Positions 1 through 7,800 of a DNA stretch of 13,041 nucleotides are shown here, piece after piece. Position numbers and translations under genes: made by a program. The DNA lies in assembly GCA_937957815.1 (NCBI GenBank), contig CALFXN010000229.1:1-13041 (forward strand), in the 5' to 3' direction. Positions within the stretch are counted from its first letter, which is position 1. Each line of letters starts with the position of its first letter. This DNA comes from an uncultured Synergistales bacterium. GTDB taxonomy: Bacteria; Synergistota; Synergistia; Synergistales; Aminobacteriaceae. Under the pieces are notes generated by a model. The model made no database searches, was not told the origin of the DNA, and saw nothing but the letters and a program-made list of their open reading frames with translations.

Positions 1-46
1 AGATAAGGCCACGTGACTGGAGTTCAGACGTGTGCTCTTCCGATCT
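1..46. other. Illumina sequencing adapter with index (non-genomic)
   Basis: Positions 13-46 match the 34-base TruSeq read-2/P7-side adapter as I know it: it begins GTGACTGGAGTTCAG and ends GCTCTTCCGATCT. Positions 1-4 (AGAT) match the end of the P7 primer, so positions 5-12 (AAGGCCAC) would be an 8-base index. This layout (P7 tail, index, adapter) is synthetic and not part of the genome. Genomic sequence starts at about 47. Translating through the junction gives two well-known database artefacts: a minus-strand protein ending IGRAHV and a plus-strand ORF starting MCSSDL. Confidence 0.97.
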
Positions 47-284
47 TCTTCCGATAGAGCGTCGGAACGGCGCGGATAATGCCGCGCCGGATCTCCCTGC
101 CCTCGACCGTTACGGTAATCTCCTCGCGAATGGTCAGCGAGGAATCCGCTCCGACCGTCGCCGTCACGCGAAAGTCCGAGATGCGCTCGTCGGCATTCGC
201 TGCGCCCGAACCGTCATTGAGAACGACGGCGTATCCGAACCACAGGAGACACAGAACCGCCAAGACCTCGAAGAACCGTCTCAC
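47..284 (-). CDS. DUF2207-type predicted membrane protein, N-terminal fragment
   Basis: This is the N-terminal 79-80 residues of an exported protein; the rest is lost at the contig end. Residues 1-31 form a Sec signal peptide or membrane anchor (MRRFF, then a hydrophobic core up to about residue 22). Residues 34-80 resemble the start of the DUF2207 (YciQ-like) domain: an ISDFRVTATV strand, a D-S-S-L-T-I-R-E-E-I-T-V segment, then RRGIIRAVPTLYR, which fits the family's RGIYR-x-IP-x-x-Y pattern. Full members are several hundred residues long with later membrane helices, and their function is unknown. The start is GTG, because the nearby ATG at 286 hits an immediate stop, and a good Shine-Dalgarno site precedes the GTG. 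The apparent C-terminal residues IGRAHV come from adapter and are excluded. It is divergent from the paralogue pair at 501. The family call is by recognition of a short region. Confidence 0.75.
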
Positions 285-292
285 ATCGCGTT

Positions 293-300
293 ACCTCCCT
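293..300 (-). promoter_or_regulatory. Shine-Dalgarno site fixing the GTG start of the DUF2207 gene
   Basis: On the minus strand the sequence reads AGGGAGGT, followed by an 8-base spacer and GTG at 284. The in-between ATG (286-284) is out of frame and closes at once with TGA, so the ribosome site supports the GTG start. Confidence 0.7.
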
Positions 301-432
301 GCGGACCCGGACGAAAGCGGGCCATTTTTTCGACTATAATCCTATCACGAGACGAAAGGAAGGCGTCGGATATTCTTTTGAAAGGTATCATGATTCGAGC
401 AAGGACAACAAAGCGACTCTCGCGAACCGGGA

Positions 433-461
433 TTGCCGTATGCTCCCCGAGTCGCTATCAT
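433..461 (+). promoter_or_regulatory. Candidate sigma-70-type promoter for the paralogue pair
   Basis: A TTGCCG box (433-438; 4 of 6 to TTGACA) is followed after exactly 17 bp by TATCAT (456-461; 5 of 6 to TATAAT). Transcription would begin near 468 and give a leader of about 33 bases before the ATG at 501. It lies in the 216-bp region (285-500) between divergent genes. I saw no convincing promoter for the leftward gene there, and no other feature. Consensus matching by eye only. Confidence 0.45.
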
Positions 462-500
462 GACTGCACTTGCCGCCGATGATCAAGGGAGGAACGTTTC

Positions 501-1697
501 ATGAGGTCTGTCCGTCAGGGACTGTTTCATCTGTGTATCGCGCTTTCGCTCGCGTGCGGAGTGGCGGATGCGTTCGAATCGCCGGATTCCTTTCTGCTCC
601 GCGCGTGGCCGGAATTGAAGGGCGCGCAGGCGCCCTTCTGGCTCAAGGAGGGGGTCAGACTCACCTACGAAACGGTGTCGATCCCGGTTCAGGACGCTGA
701 TGCCGCCTGGGAGGACGCCGGAGAGACTCCCATCTCCCGCGACGCAGGTGACACCGACACCGGAGCACGGACTTTCACCGAGGTCAGCGTCGTCGCCGTT
801 GACCGCACGGGCGTCGCCGCATCGGTCCGCCGCCTCGACAGCGCGAAGCTCGCAGGCCCCGTCCGTCCGTCGGCGTTCACGGCGGCGGTCGGAGCTCCCG
901 GAATCGTCGGCGAGTGGTGGATCGCCCCGGAAGCCCTCGCGTCGATCCCGGACGGTGCAGCGAATGGTATCGTCGTGCAGCGTACGCCGTGCACGACGCG
1001 CGGAATCACCTACAACGCGATCCGATTCCTCTTCGAGACGCCGGAGGCGAAGCACGCCCTCCTGTACGACCTCAAGTCCGGAATCCTCGTCTACCGCGGA
1101 ACCGTCTCCGAAACGGCCCGGCAAACGCCCCGATCCCCGGACCTCCCGCCGCTCCCGTCGCATACGCTCGCGCGGACCATCCTCGTCGAATATCGCGAGA
1201 TCTCCCTCCCGTGGACCTACGACCTTCCGCCGCAGTGGATCGCGGATTTCCACTCGACGGCGTTCGAGGGCAGCTTCACGACGATTCTCCCCGGCGCCCA
1301 GGCGCTGCCGTCGCCCATCAAGTCGACGATGACCGTGACGGACAGGGGGCGGCGGTGGTTCCGCTATCGGCTCGATGATGCCACGGCCGCGCTTCAGGAA
1401 TTCCCGGCCGGGTTCCACGAGGGCTCCCGCGTCAGCGGCATCGCGCAGGTCGGCGGACTCTGGATCCCCCCCGCGGGACTCTCGCGCCTCAGAAAGGGGC
1501 AGATCATCGACACCGCGCCGCTCACGGGCGCGCGCGTCGCCGTCGCGACGGCCGAGGAGGAATCCGTCACGCTTCGCGAACAGGCGACGGGCTACGAAAT
1601 CGATTTCGTCTATGACTGCTCCACGGGAGCGCTGACGCGGATGCGCTTCGTGGACAGGACGCTCAACCAGGTCGTCGAGCAGCGCCGGGTACGCTGA
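501..1697 (+). CDS. Secreted protein of unrecognised family, paralogue 1
   Basis: I do not recognise the family of this 398-residue exported protein. Residues 1-24 form a Sec signal peptide (likely cleavage after VADA), with no further membrane segment. The mature part looks beta-rich. It appears to contain two related halves. Residues 137-200 run from GEWWIAP to YDLKSGILVYRG. Residues 318-382 run from GGLWIPP to YDCSTGALTRMR. Each pairs a Trp-x-x-Pro motif with a YD-x-x-(S/T)-G motif 50-51 residues later. An APFWLKEGV block (44-52) and the C-terminal 310-398 are strongly shared with the next gene. The ATG start is supported by AAGGGAGG (485-492), 8 bases upstream. The stop is 43 bp before the paralogue's ATG, suggesting one operon. 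It probably acts in the periplasm or at the surface. No catalytic motif is visible, so a binding or structural role is possible. Confidence 0.85.
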   Translation: MRSVRQGLFHLCIALSLACGVADAFESPDSFLLRAWPELKGAQAPFWLKEGVRLTYETVSIPVQDADAAWEDAGETPISRDAGDTDTGARTFTEVSVVAVDRTGVAASVRRLDSAKLAGPVRPSAFTAAVGAPGIVGEWWIAPEALASIPDGAANGIVVQRTPCTTRGITYNAIRFLFETPEAKHALLYDLKSGILVYRGTVSETARQTPRSPDLPPLPSHTLARTILVEYREISLPWTYDLPPQWIADFHSTAFEGSFTTILPGAQALPSPIKSTMTVTDRGRRWFRYRLDDATAALQEFPAGFHEGSRVSGIAQVGGLWIPPAGLSRLRKGQIIDTAPLTGARVAVATAEEESVTLREQATGYEIDFVYDCSTGALTRMRFVDRTLNQVVEQRRVR

Positions 1698-1740
1698 CGT
1701 GCGTTCTCGCTCCGGTGCCCGAAGAAACGGAGGGATCATC

Positions 1741-2946
1741 ATGCGTTCCGTCTTTTTCAAGGTTCTTGCCGCGTGTGCCGCCGCGTCGCTCTTCGCCGGA
1801 GCGGCCGCCGCGGACAATCCGCTGCTTCTCGCGTGGCCGCAGCTCAGGGGATACCCCGCTCCGTTCTGGCTCAAGGAGGGCGTGAAGATCACCTACTATT
1901 CGTCCGCCGCGAGCGTCCCCGATACGCGGTATCTCTACTACCGCGACGACGCGGGGGGCTGGATCGACACCCGGGGCAACCGCTACCGCCGCGAGGAAAC
2001 CTCCGGTTCCGGGGGACACGGCTATACCGAAGTGACCATCGCCGGCGTCGACAGTCATGGGGTCGCTCTCGACGTCCGAAGCCTCGGAATCACGGACGCG
2101 AGCGGCCCCCTTCGGCCGATCGCGTCCGTCGCGGACGTCGGACTGCCGGGCGCGGCGGGGGACTGGTGGATCCATCCGGACTTTCTCGCCACGATCAGAG
2201 ACGGCGAGGCCGAAGGCGTCCGGATCCTGCGGATGCCCTACGCCGTCCGCGGCGTCACGTACAAGGCCATCCGGCTCCAGTACGACCGTGGCGACGCGAA
2301 GAGCGCGTGGGTCTACGACCTCGCGACGGGGATCCTGCTCTACGCCGGGTCCGCTTCGAGCGGGGCGCTCTCCGGGGCCTTCACGAAGGAGCTCGGAAAG
2401 GGAACGCAGGGGATTCTCTCCCAGAGCACGTTCGCGGGGTTCCGCGAACTCCGGGTTCCGTGGCGGAACGACCCACCCCCGCCGTGGATCGCCACGCTCC
2501 GGACGGCCGCGTTCGAGGGGAGCCAGGCTGTCATCCTTCCCGGATCGCCCGTCTTTCCGTTCGCGATGCGGTCCGACCTCCGCGTCACGGCGCGGGGCGA
2601 CCGATGGATCCGCTACAGGACGAACGATACGATCGCATCCGTTCCGGGGCTGCCGCCGAGAACGTCGGAGACCGACCGCGTCAGCGGCGTCGGTCAGTTC
2701 TGCGGTCTCTGGGCCCCTCCGGCGGGGCTTGCGCGGCTCCGGGCGGGAGAGGTTCTCGACACGGATCCGATCACGGGCTCGCGGATCGTCGTCGCGGCCT
2801 CCGACGCGTCTTCCGTGACGCTCCGCGAGCAGGGGAGTGGCTACACGTTCGACATCAGGTACGACCGCGCCACGGGCGCGATGACGAACGTGCGCCTCGA
2901 CGACCGGACGATCAACCAGACCGTCGAGATGCGACGCACGCGGTAG
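1741..2946 (+). CDS. Secreted protein of unrecognised family, paralogue 2
   Basis: This 401-residue exported protein is homologous to the preceding gene end to end; I do not recognise the family. Residues 1-24 are a signal peptide (alanine-rich, ending AGAAAA before DN). Shared blocks are the LLLAWPQL region followed by APFWLKEGV (39-47), GDWWIHP (140-146), YDLATGILLYAG (192-203), a TAAFEGS block (255-261), VSGVGQFCGLWAPPAGL (314-330), SVTLREQ (358-364) and the C-terminus DDRTINQTVE. As in paralogue 1, the W143-to-D193 and W324-to-D375 spacings (50 and 51) point to two related halves. The start is ATG 1741 with GGAGGG 6 bases upstream; the frame is open from 1699, but that stretch lacks a ribosome site and would hide the signal peptide. 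It probably shares a transcript with the upstream gene. It contains a Cys (321) where paralogue 1 has Gly. Confidence 0.85.
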   Translation: MRSVFFKVLAACAAASLFAGAAAADNPLLLAWPQLRGYPAPFWLKEGVKITYYSSAASVPDTRYLYYRDDAGGWIDTRGNRYRREETSGSGGHGYTEVTIAGVDSHGVALDVRSLGITDASGPLRPIASVADVGLPGAAGDWWIHPDFLATIRDGEAEGVRILRMPYAVRGVTYKAIRLQYDRGDAKSAWVYDLATGILLYAGSASSGALSGAFTKELGKGTQGILSQSTFAGFRELRVPWRNDPPPPWIATLRTAAFEGSQAVILPGSPVFPFAMRSDLRVTARGDRWIRYRTNDTIASVPGLPPRTSETDRVSGVGQFCGLWAPPAGLARLRAGEVLDTDPITGSRIVVAASDASSVTLREQGSGYTFDIRYDRATGAMTNVRLDDRTINQTVEMRRTR

Positions 2947-2976
2947 GATCCCCGACGGCTCGAGCGCACGCAGGAT

Positions 2977-3005
2977 CTCACAGGCGACATCTGTCATGCC
3001 ATAAT
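2977..3005 (+). promoter_or_regulatory. Candidate promoter with extended -10, upstream of metallophosphoesterase
   Basis: CTCACA (2977-2982; 4 of 6 to TTGACA) lies 17 bp before CATAAT (3000-3005). The -10 is preceded by TG-C, giving an extended -10 (TGnCATAAT, 2997-3005). The start would fall near 3012, just before the ribosome site, so the leader would be very short. It sits in the 78-bp gap after the paralogue pair, so the phosphoesterase may have its own promoter as well as read-through. Confidence 0.35.
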
Positions 3006-3012
3006 ACGAAAA

Positions 3013-3018
3013 GGGGAG
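3013..3018 (+). promoter_or_regulatory. Ribosome binding site supporting a TTG start
   Basis: GGGGAG lies 6 bases before TTG at 3025. Starting here gives an N-terminus with positive charges (RLSFEFKK) ahead of the hydrophobic core, as a signal peptide needs. The next ATG (3070) would cut the signal in half and has no good ribosome site. Confidence 0.6.
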
Positions 3019-3024
3019 ACGTTC

Positions 3025-4752
3025 TTGAGACTGTCATTTGAATTCAAAAAGGTTGTTCTGGTTGTATCCATGGGTTTTCTGGCGTTTTCGTCATGGGGAT
3101 GCGTCGGCGGCGATAGAATCGAGCTTGCGGAGTACAGGATCGCGTCCGACGTGCAGACGACGCTTTCGCGAGTCGTCTCGCTCGACGCGGTTCCCCAAAC
3201 CGCCGCGGCGGTCTATCCGTATGAGATCTGGAAATTCGAGCAGGACGGCTACGGCACGTGGCATTACGGCCCCGGAATGCCGCACGAGAAGCGGCTCGAC
3301 CTCATGCCGGCCTCGTACGACGCCGCATCGGCCGGCCACGCCGCGCGGCTTCTGAATTTCTTCGCGATCACAGATATCCATATCTCCGACAAGGAATCCC
3401 CCTGCCAGGCGATCTATTACGGCTACAAGGGCGGCATCTCCTCGGGGTACTCCCCGGTCATGCTGTACACGACCCACGTTCTCGACGCGGCCGTCCAGAC
3501 GGTCAACGCCCTCCACAAGACGAATCCGTTCGATTTCGGGATCTCCCTGGGCGATACGTGCAACGACACCCAGTACAACGAGCTCCGGTGGTATATCGAC
3601 GTCCTGGACGGCAAGAACATCAACCCCGACTCCGGCGTCAAGGACGACCCCGTTCCCGGACCGCACAACGACTACCAGGACGCCTACAAGGCCGTCGGGC
3701 TCGACACAACGATCCCGTGGTACCAGGCGCTCGGCAATCACGATCACTTCTACATCGGCTCGGTTCCCGTGAACGACTATCTCCGGCAGACCTACACGGG
3801 CGACGAGATCGTCCGGCTTGGGACGTTCCAGCAGCTGTTCTACGATCCCGACGGCGTCAACAAGCGGGACTACTCCATGGGCGCGGTCGACGGCCGGACC
3901 GTGTACGGCGACATCTACGGCGCTGGAACGTCCATGGACTTCCCGACGCCCGTGAAGGCGCTCGCGGCCGACACAAACCGCCGCTCCCTGACGAGAAACG
4001 AATGGATCGCCGAGTTCTTCAACTCCTCGTCCAGCCCCGCCGGTCACGGTTTCCCGCGCGAGGCCATCGAGACCGGCTTCGCCTGCTATACGTTCGAGCC
4101 GAAGGCGGACGTTCCGCTCCGGGTCATCGTCCTCGACGACACCCAGAGGGCGGACGACGTCTTTTTCCAGGGCTACGGGCACGGCTCGCTCGACGCCGAG
4201 CGATACGCCTGGCTCATGGCGCAGCTCGAGAAGGGGCAGGCCGACGGAAAACTCATGATCATCGCGGCGCACATCCCGATCGGCGTCCGTCCGGCGGGCG
4301 CACTGGACGGCTGGTGGGCCAAGGCGTGCGTCACCGAACAGGAGCTGTTCGCCACACTTCACAGCTATCCGAATCTCATCCTCTGGATCGCGGGGCACCG
4401 CCACGTCAACACCGTCACGGCGTTTCCGTCGCCCGATCCCGCGCGCCCCGAACTCGGCTTCTGGCAGGTCGAGACGTCGTCGCTTCGCGACTACCCGCAG
4501 CAGTTCCGCATGTTCGAGATCGTCCGCAACAGCGACGACACCGTTTCGATCCTGACGACCGATGTCGATCCCGCGGTCGCCGACGGATCGCCCGCGGCCA
4601 CGTCACGCGCGTATTCCGTCGCGGCGCAACAACTGTTCCGGAACGAACTGGACCCGGCGCCGAACGGATCGTACAACGCGGAACTCGTCATCCGGCTGAG
4701 CCCGGAAATGCAGGCGAAGATCCGGAACATCGGAACGCCGCTTCGGAAATAA
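3025..4752 (+). CDS. Lipoprotein metallophosphoesterase with long inserts (TIGR03768-like)
   Basis: This is a calcineurin-like metallophosphoesterase of 575 residues, predicted to hydrolyse a phosphoester outside the cytoplasm using two metal ions. The expected motifs are all present in order: D117-x-H119 (ITDIHIS), G176-D177 (SLGDTCND), G237-N-H-D240 (ALGNHDHF), H416 (AAHIP) and G457-H-x-H460 (IAGHRHVN). The gaps between GNHD and AAHIP (about 175 residues) and between the first motifs are longer than in the usual fold. This fits the group I know as the TIGR03768 (RPA4764-type) phosphoesterases; the assignment is from memory of that description. Residues 1-25 form a signal peptide and Cys26 in SSWGC looks like a lipidation site, though the lipobox is weak, so plain secretion is possible. 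The start is TTG. The substrate is unknown. It follows the paralogue pair on the same strand and ends just before a strong hairpin. Confidence 0.88.
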   Translation: MRLSFEFKKVVLVVSMGFLAFSSWGCVGGDRIELAEYRIASDVQTTLSRVVSLDAVPQTAAAVYPYEIWKFEQDGYGTWHYGPGMPHEKRLDLMPASYDAASAGHAARLLNFFAITDIHISDKESPCQAIYYGYKGGISSGYSPVMLYTTHVLDAAVQTVNALHKTNPFDFGISLGDTCNDTQYNELRWYIDVLDGKNINPDSGVKDDPVPGPHNDYQDAYKAVGLDTTIPWYQALGNHDHFYIGSVPVNDYLRQTYTGDEIVRLGTFQQLFYDPDGVNKRDYSMGAVDGRTVYGDIYGAGTSMDFPTPVKALAADTNRRSLTRNEWIAEFFNSSSSPAGHGFPREAIETGFACYTFEPKADVPLRVIVLDDTQRADDVFFQGYGHGSLDAERYAWLMAQLEKGQADGKLMIIAAHIPIGVRPAGALDGWWAKACVTEQELFATLHSYPNLILWIAGHRHVNTVTAFPSPDPARPELGFWQVETSSLRDYPQQFRMFEIVRNSDDTVSILTTDVDPAVADGSPAATSRAYSVAAQQLFRNELDPAPNGSYNAELVIRLSPEMQAKIRNIGTPLRK

Positions 4753-4774
4753 CCGCTCCACAATCGGATCGACG

Positions 4775-4817
4775 AAAGGCGCAACGCACGTCGGACAATG
4801 TTGTGCGTTGCGCCTTT
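4775..4817. terminator. Bidirectional terminator between convergent genes
   Basis: A perfect 15-bp inverted repeat, AAAGGCGCAACGCAC (4775-4789) and GTGCGTTGCGCCTTT (4803-4817), encloses a 13-base loop. The A and T runs at the stem base give a short U-run in either direction, though the T tract after the stem is broken (TTTGTTGCTTT). It sits 22 bases after the phosphoesterase stop and 13 bases beyond the stop of the convergent giant gene, as expected for a shared terminator. Confidence 0.85.
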
Positions 4818-4830
4818 GTTGCTTTCGACC

Positions 4831-7800
4831 TCAGTACCCCGGCGGGATATAGATGTACGTCGCCTTCCGCGCCGGGTCGCGGTTGTAGTTCGTGCACCGG
4901 CCGATCGCGTCCTTCTGCGCGAGTTCCGCGACCATGTCGGCCTCTTCCTTCGAGACGCTCTTCGGCAAAAGGTGGAGCGCCAGCGTCGTCAGCGACTGCC
5001 CCGGCGTGACCATCTTCTCCGCGAGCGGCGAGAGGCCGAAGCCCAGTTCCCGGAGAATCTGCTGCGTCGCGAGCGCGCTGACGGTCCACGGGATCAGGAT
5101 GAGGCTCCCCTGAGGCATGATTCCGATGCCCGTGTCGATGCCGACCGCGACTGCCTGCCTGACCGCCTCCTGTTTCAGAAGGATGTCGTCGGTCCGGTTG
5201 TAGCGGTGGATCCAGTAGGCGATTTCGAGCGCCCCCGCGACGGCTCCGGCGACGTTGAGCGCGCACCCCGCCGACGCGAAGGTCCGCGACCTGAGCACAG
5301 GGATGTCGAGCCCTTTCGCCCAGAGACTGCCTTGGAGCCTGCTCCCCCTGAACAGAAACGACGACAGCAGCGTCTTCGACATCTTGGCTCCGGCCGAGAG
5401 CGAGCAGATCATCGCTCCGACGGCGTCGCCCTCCGCGAGACAGGATGTGACGTTGATGCCGTCGGAAAGGAAAATCGCCGACGGATGATCGTCCGCGACG
5501 ACCGCCGCGATCTTCACGGCCGTCGTGACGCGGGACGCGTCGCATTCGTCGATGATCGCTTCGGTCGTCTCGCCCACGCCGACCGTGACCATCGAGGTCG
5601 TTTTCGCCGCGAGATCGCCGGAGAGGGGGACGGCGCTATCCGTTCGGACCAGCATCCGCCCCGATCCGACGGGCCGGAGGATCGAAATCGCGTCCGCCGA
5701 CGCCGCACGGCCGGACAGATCCCCAGCGAAGCCGTCCCAGAACGGGATCCTTCGCCATGAAACGCCCCTGCGGGCCGCGTCGGTCCGGACGACGTCGATC
5801 CACAGACCGTCGAAGAGCCTCTCTCCGTCAGACCCCGGATAATACCACGTCCCTGAGGTCCACGGGATCCGCTCCATCGCGAGATCCCCGAGCGCCGCGT
5901 TGGGAACGTACATGAAGACCGCGTCCATCTCCGTGAGACGCCGCAACGTGTCTCCATTCAGCCGGGTCGCGGCTTCATCCCTGTTGCCGCCGAGGCCATC
6001 CGGAGGAGGCCGGTCCATCCACGCGACGCTCAGGCCCCCCACCGTGAGATTCCCGCTCCCCGAGTAGAGCGGTACGTCCGTCAAGAGACCCTTCATGAGC
6101 GCGTACCCGTCCCGGACGATACAGACCTTCGGAAAGACATCGGCGACGGCGCACATGGCGTCGGACGTCAGCGTTGCCGCGTGTCCGGTCCGGCGATAGA
6201 TCCACCGAATGCTCCCGAGCCTCGCTTCGACCGTGACACCGCTCACCTTCAGGTCGAATCGGTCGATCGGCTCGCCGTACCGGCGGCGGACCGATCCGCG
6301 GCAGGAGAGGCAATCCTCGCGGTTCGCGGGAATGGTGTGCGCGTTATCGAGCGGGCAGGGGAGCGGTCCCTCCTTCACGACGAGCCAGAACGACGTCATC
6401 CGGACGACATACGAGGGCGACGGGAACAGCGCGATTCCGGGAATTTCGAGACTGCCCTCGTAGACGTTCATCCCGGCCGGACGTCCCTCGATCACGCCCT
6501 CGTAGAGCGCCCGGTACCACGGGGCGCTGAAGAGCGTCAGCGTTTCCGACGAAAAGGGAGCCCGCGTCCGTATCAGGGTCGCCGTGGTTTCGACGAAGTC
6601 GTTCGCGTGGAAGACCTGAACGAACCACGCCGGGCGTGTCCGCGTTCCCGTGTCGTTCCCGGCAGTCCGGTCGATGTCCGGCGAGACGATGCGCCACTGG
6701 ATCGTCAATTTTCGGTCGTTCCGCCCCTCGCTCCCGGGGAACGACGCGACGAGGAAGTTCCGGTGGATGCCGCCCGCGCTCGCCGGAACCGCCGGACGAA
6801 GCTGGAACGTGGCGAAGGAACCGCCGGTCGGGCGAGCGAAGATCGTATCCGCGGACGGGTTTGTCCCGACCCGTCCGTCGATCCACGCGACGTTTCCGAC
6901 CGTCACGTCCATCTCCGACTCGAGCGAATAATAGTCAAAGACTGTCGTCGGGTGGAGGAGTCCTTCGAGAACGTACCGTCCGAGGTATTCCTCATTGTCC
7001 GTCGGGATCTGCCGCAGCGTCGAACGGATGGCCCGCCACGGCTCTCCGCCCCCGGGAGCGTCCATCAGATTCGGCGGAGGACCGGAGGGGGCGGAGGGGC
7101 CGACGGGGCGATCCGTTTTCATCCATTCGGTCGACGAGCGCAGGTAGTCCGTCACCTGTTCGAGAATCGTCCTGTCGTCCCCCTGCGCGAGCGGGACGCC
7201 CGAAAGCAGCCGGTTCACGAGGTCCGTCATCCTGTCGTTGTCGGTGACGGCGTCGCTCCGCAGGATGGCCTTCGTCGTCGCGCTCGATCCGTACTTGCTC
7301 ACGGAGCTCTTTGCGCCGCCGAGGCCGTAGAACCGGAAGGTCGTCCCCCAGCCGAGGGTGTGCGGCAGGTACGTGCTCGACCAGTCGCGATCCGAAGGCG
7401 TCCAGCCCGGGACCAGGTCCAGCCCGTCCGGAACGCCGTCGCCGTCCGTATCCGGGTTCGCGGGCAGCGACGCGAACACGTCGCCGGACGCCGGAGACGC
7501 CGTTTCCTCCGCGTCGGGACGCCAGTCCCTGTCGCCGTCGACGGCGTAGCGGAGCGAGAACGACGCGTCGGCCGACGCGAAGATTCGCCCGTCGATCGCC
7601 TGCATCGGGAACGAGACCGTAAAGAGCCCATGCCCGTCCCCGGGCGGGGGCGTCCACGTCACGGAACCGTTCGTCCCCGTCAGGGCTCCCGCGTCCGCGG
7701 AAACGGAAATTCGGGCCGAAGTGAGTTCCTTTTTTGCGGCGTCGAAGGCGCGGAAGCGCACATGCGTCGGAACGTCCGCGAAGCTGTAGGGGCGCAGCAG

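Noticed and set aside
335..340. Perfect TATAAT on the plus strand
   Set aside because: No -35-like hexamer at 16-18 bp upstream and no extended TG. A better-spaced promoter (433-461) lies closer to the gene. It could still be a minor start.
30..482. Plus-strand open frame beginning MCSSDL
   Set aside because: It starts inside the sequencing adapter and runs antisense through the DUF2207 gene, with no ribosome site and no family resemblance.
483..1892. Long minus-strand open frame opposite paralogue 1
   Set aside because: Arg/Asp/Glu-rich composition typical of an antisense shadow in GC-rich DNA. The plus-strand gene has a signal peptide, a ribosome site and a homologous neighbour.
1663..2997. 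Minus-strand open frame opposite paralogue 2
   Set aside because: Arg/Asp/Pro-rich shadow without recognisable motifs; the plus strand is supported by paralogy.
4831..5700. C-terminus of the giant protein as a polymorphic toxin with a downstream immunity gene
   Set aside because: No recognised toxin motif, and the next gene downstream is convergent beyond a strong terminator, so there is no immunity partner in the expected place.
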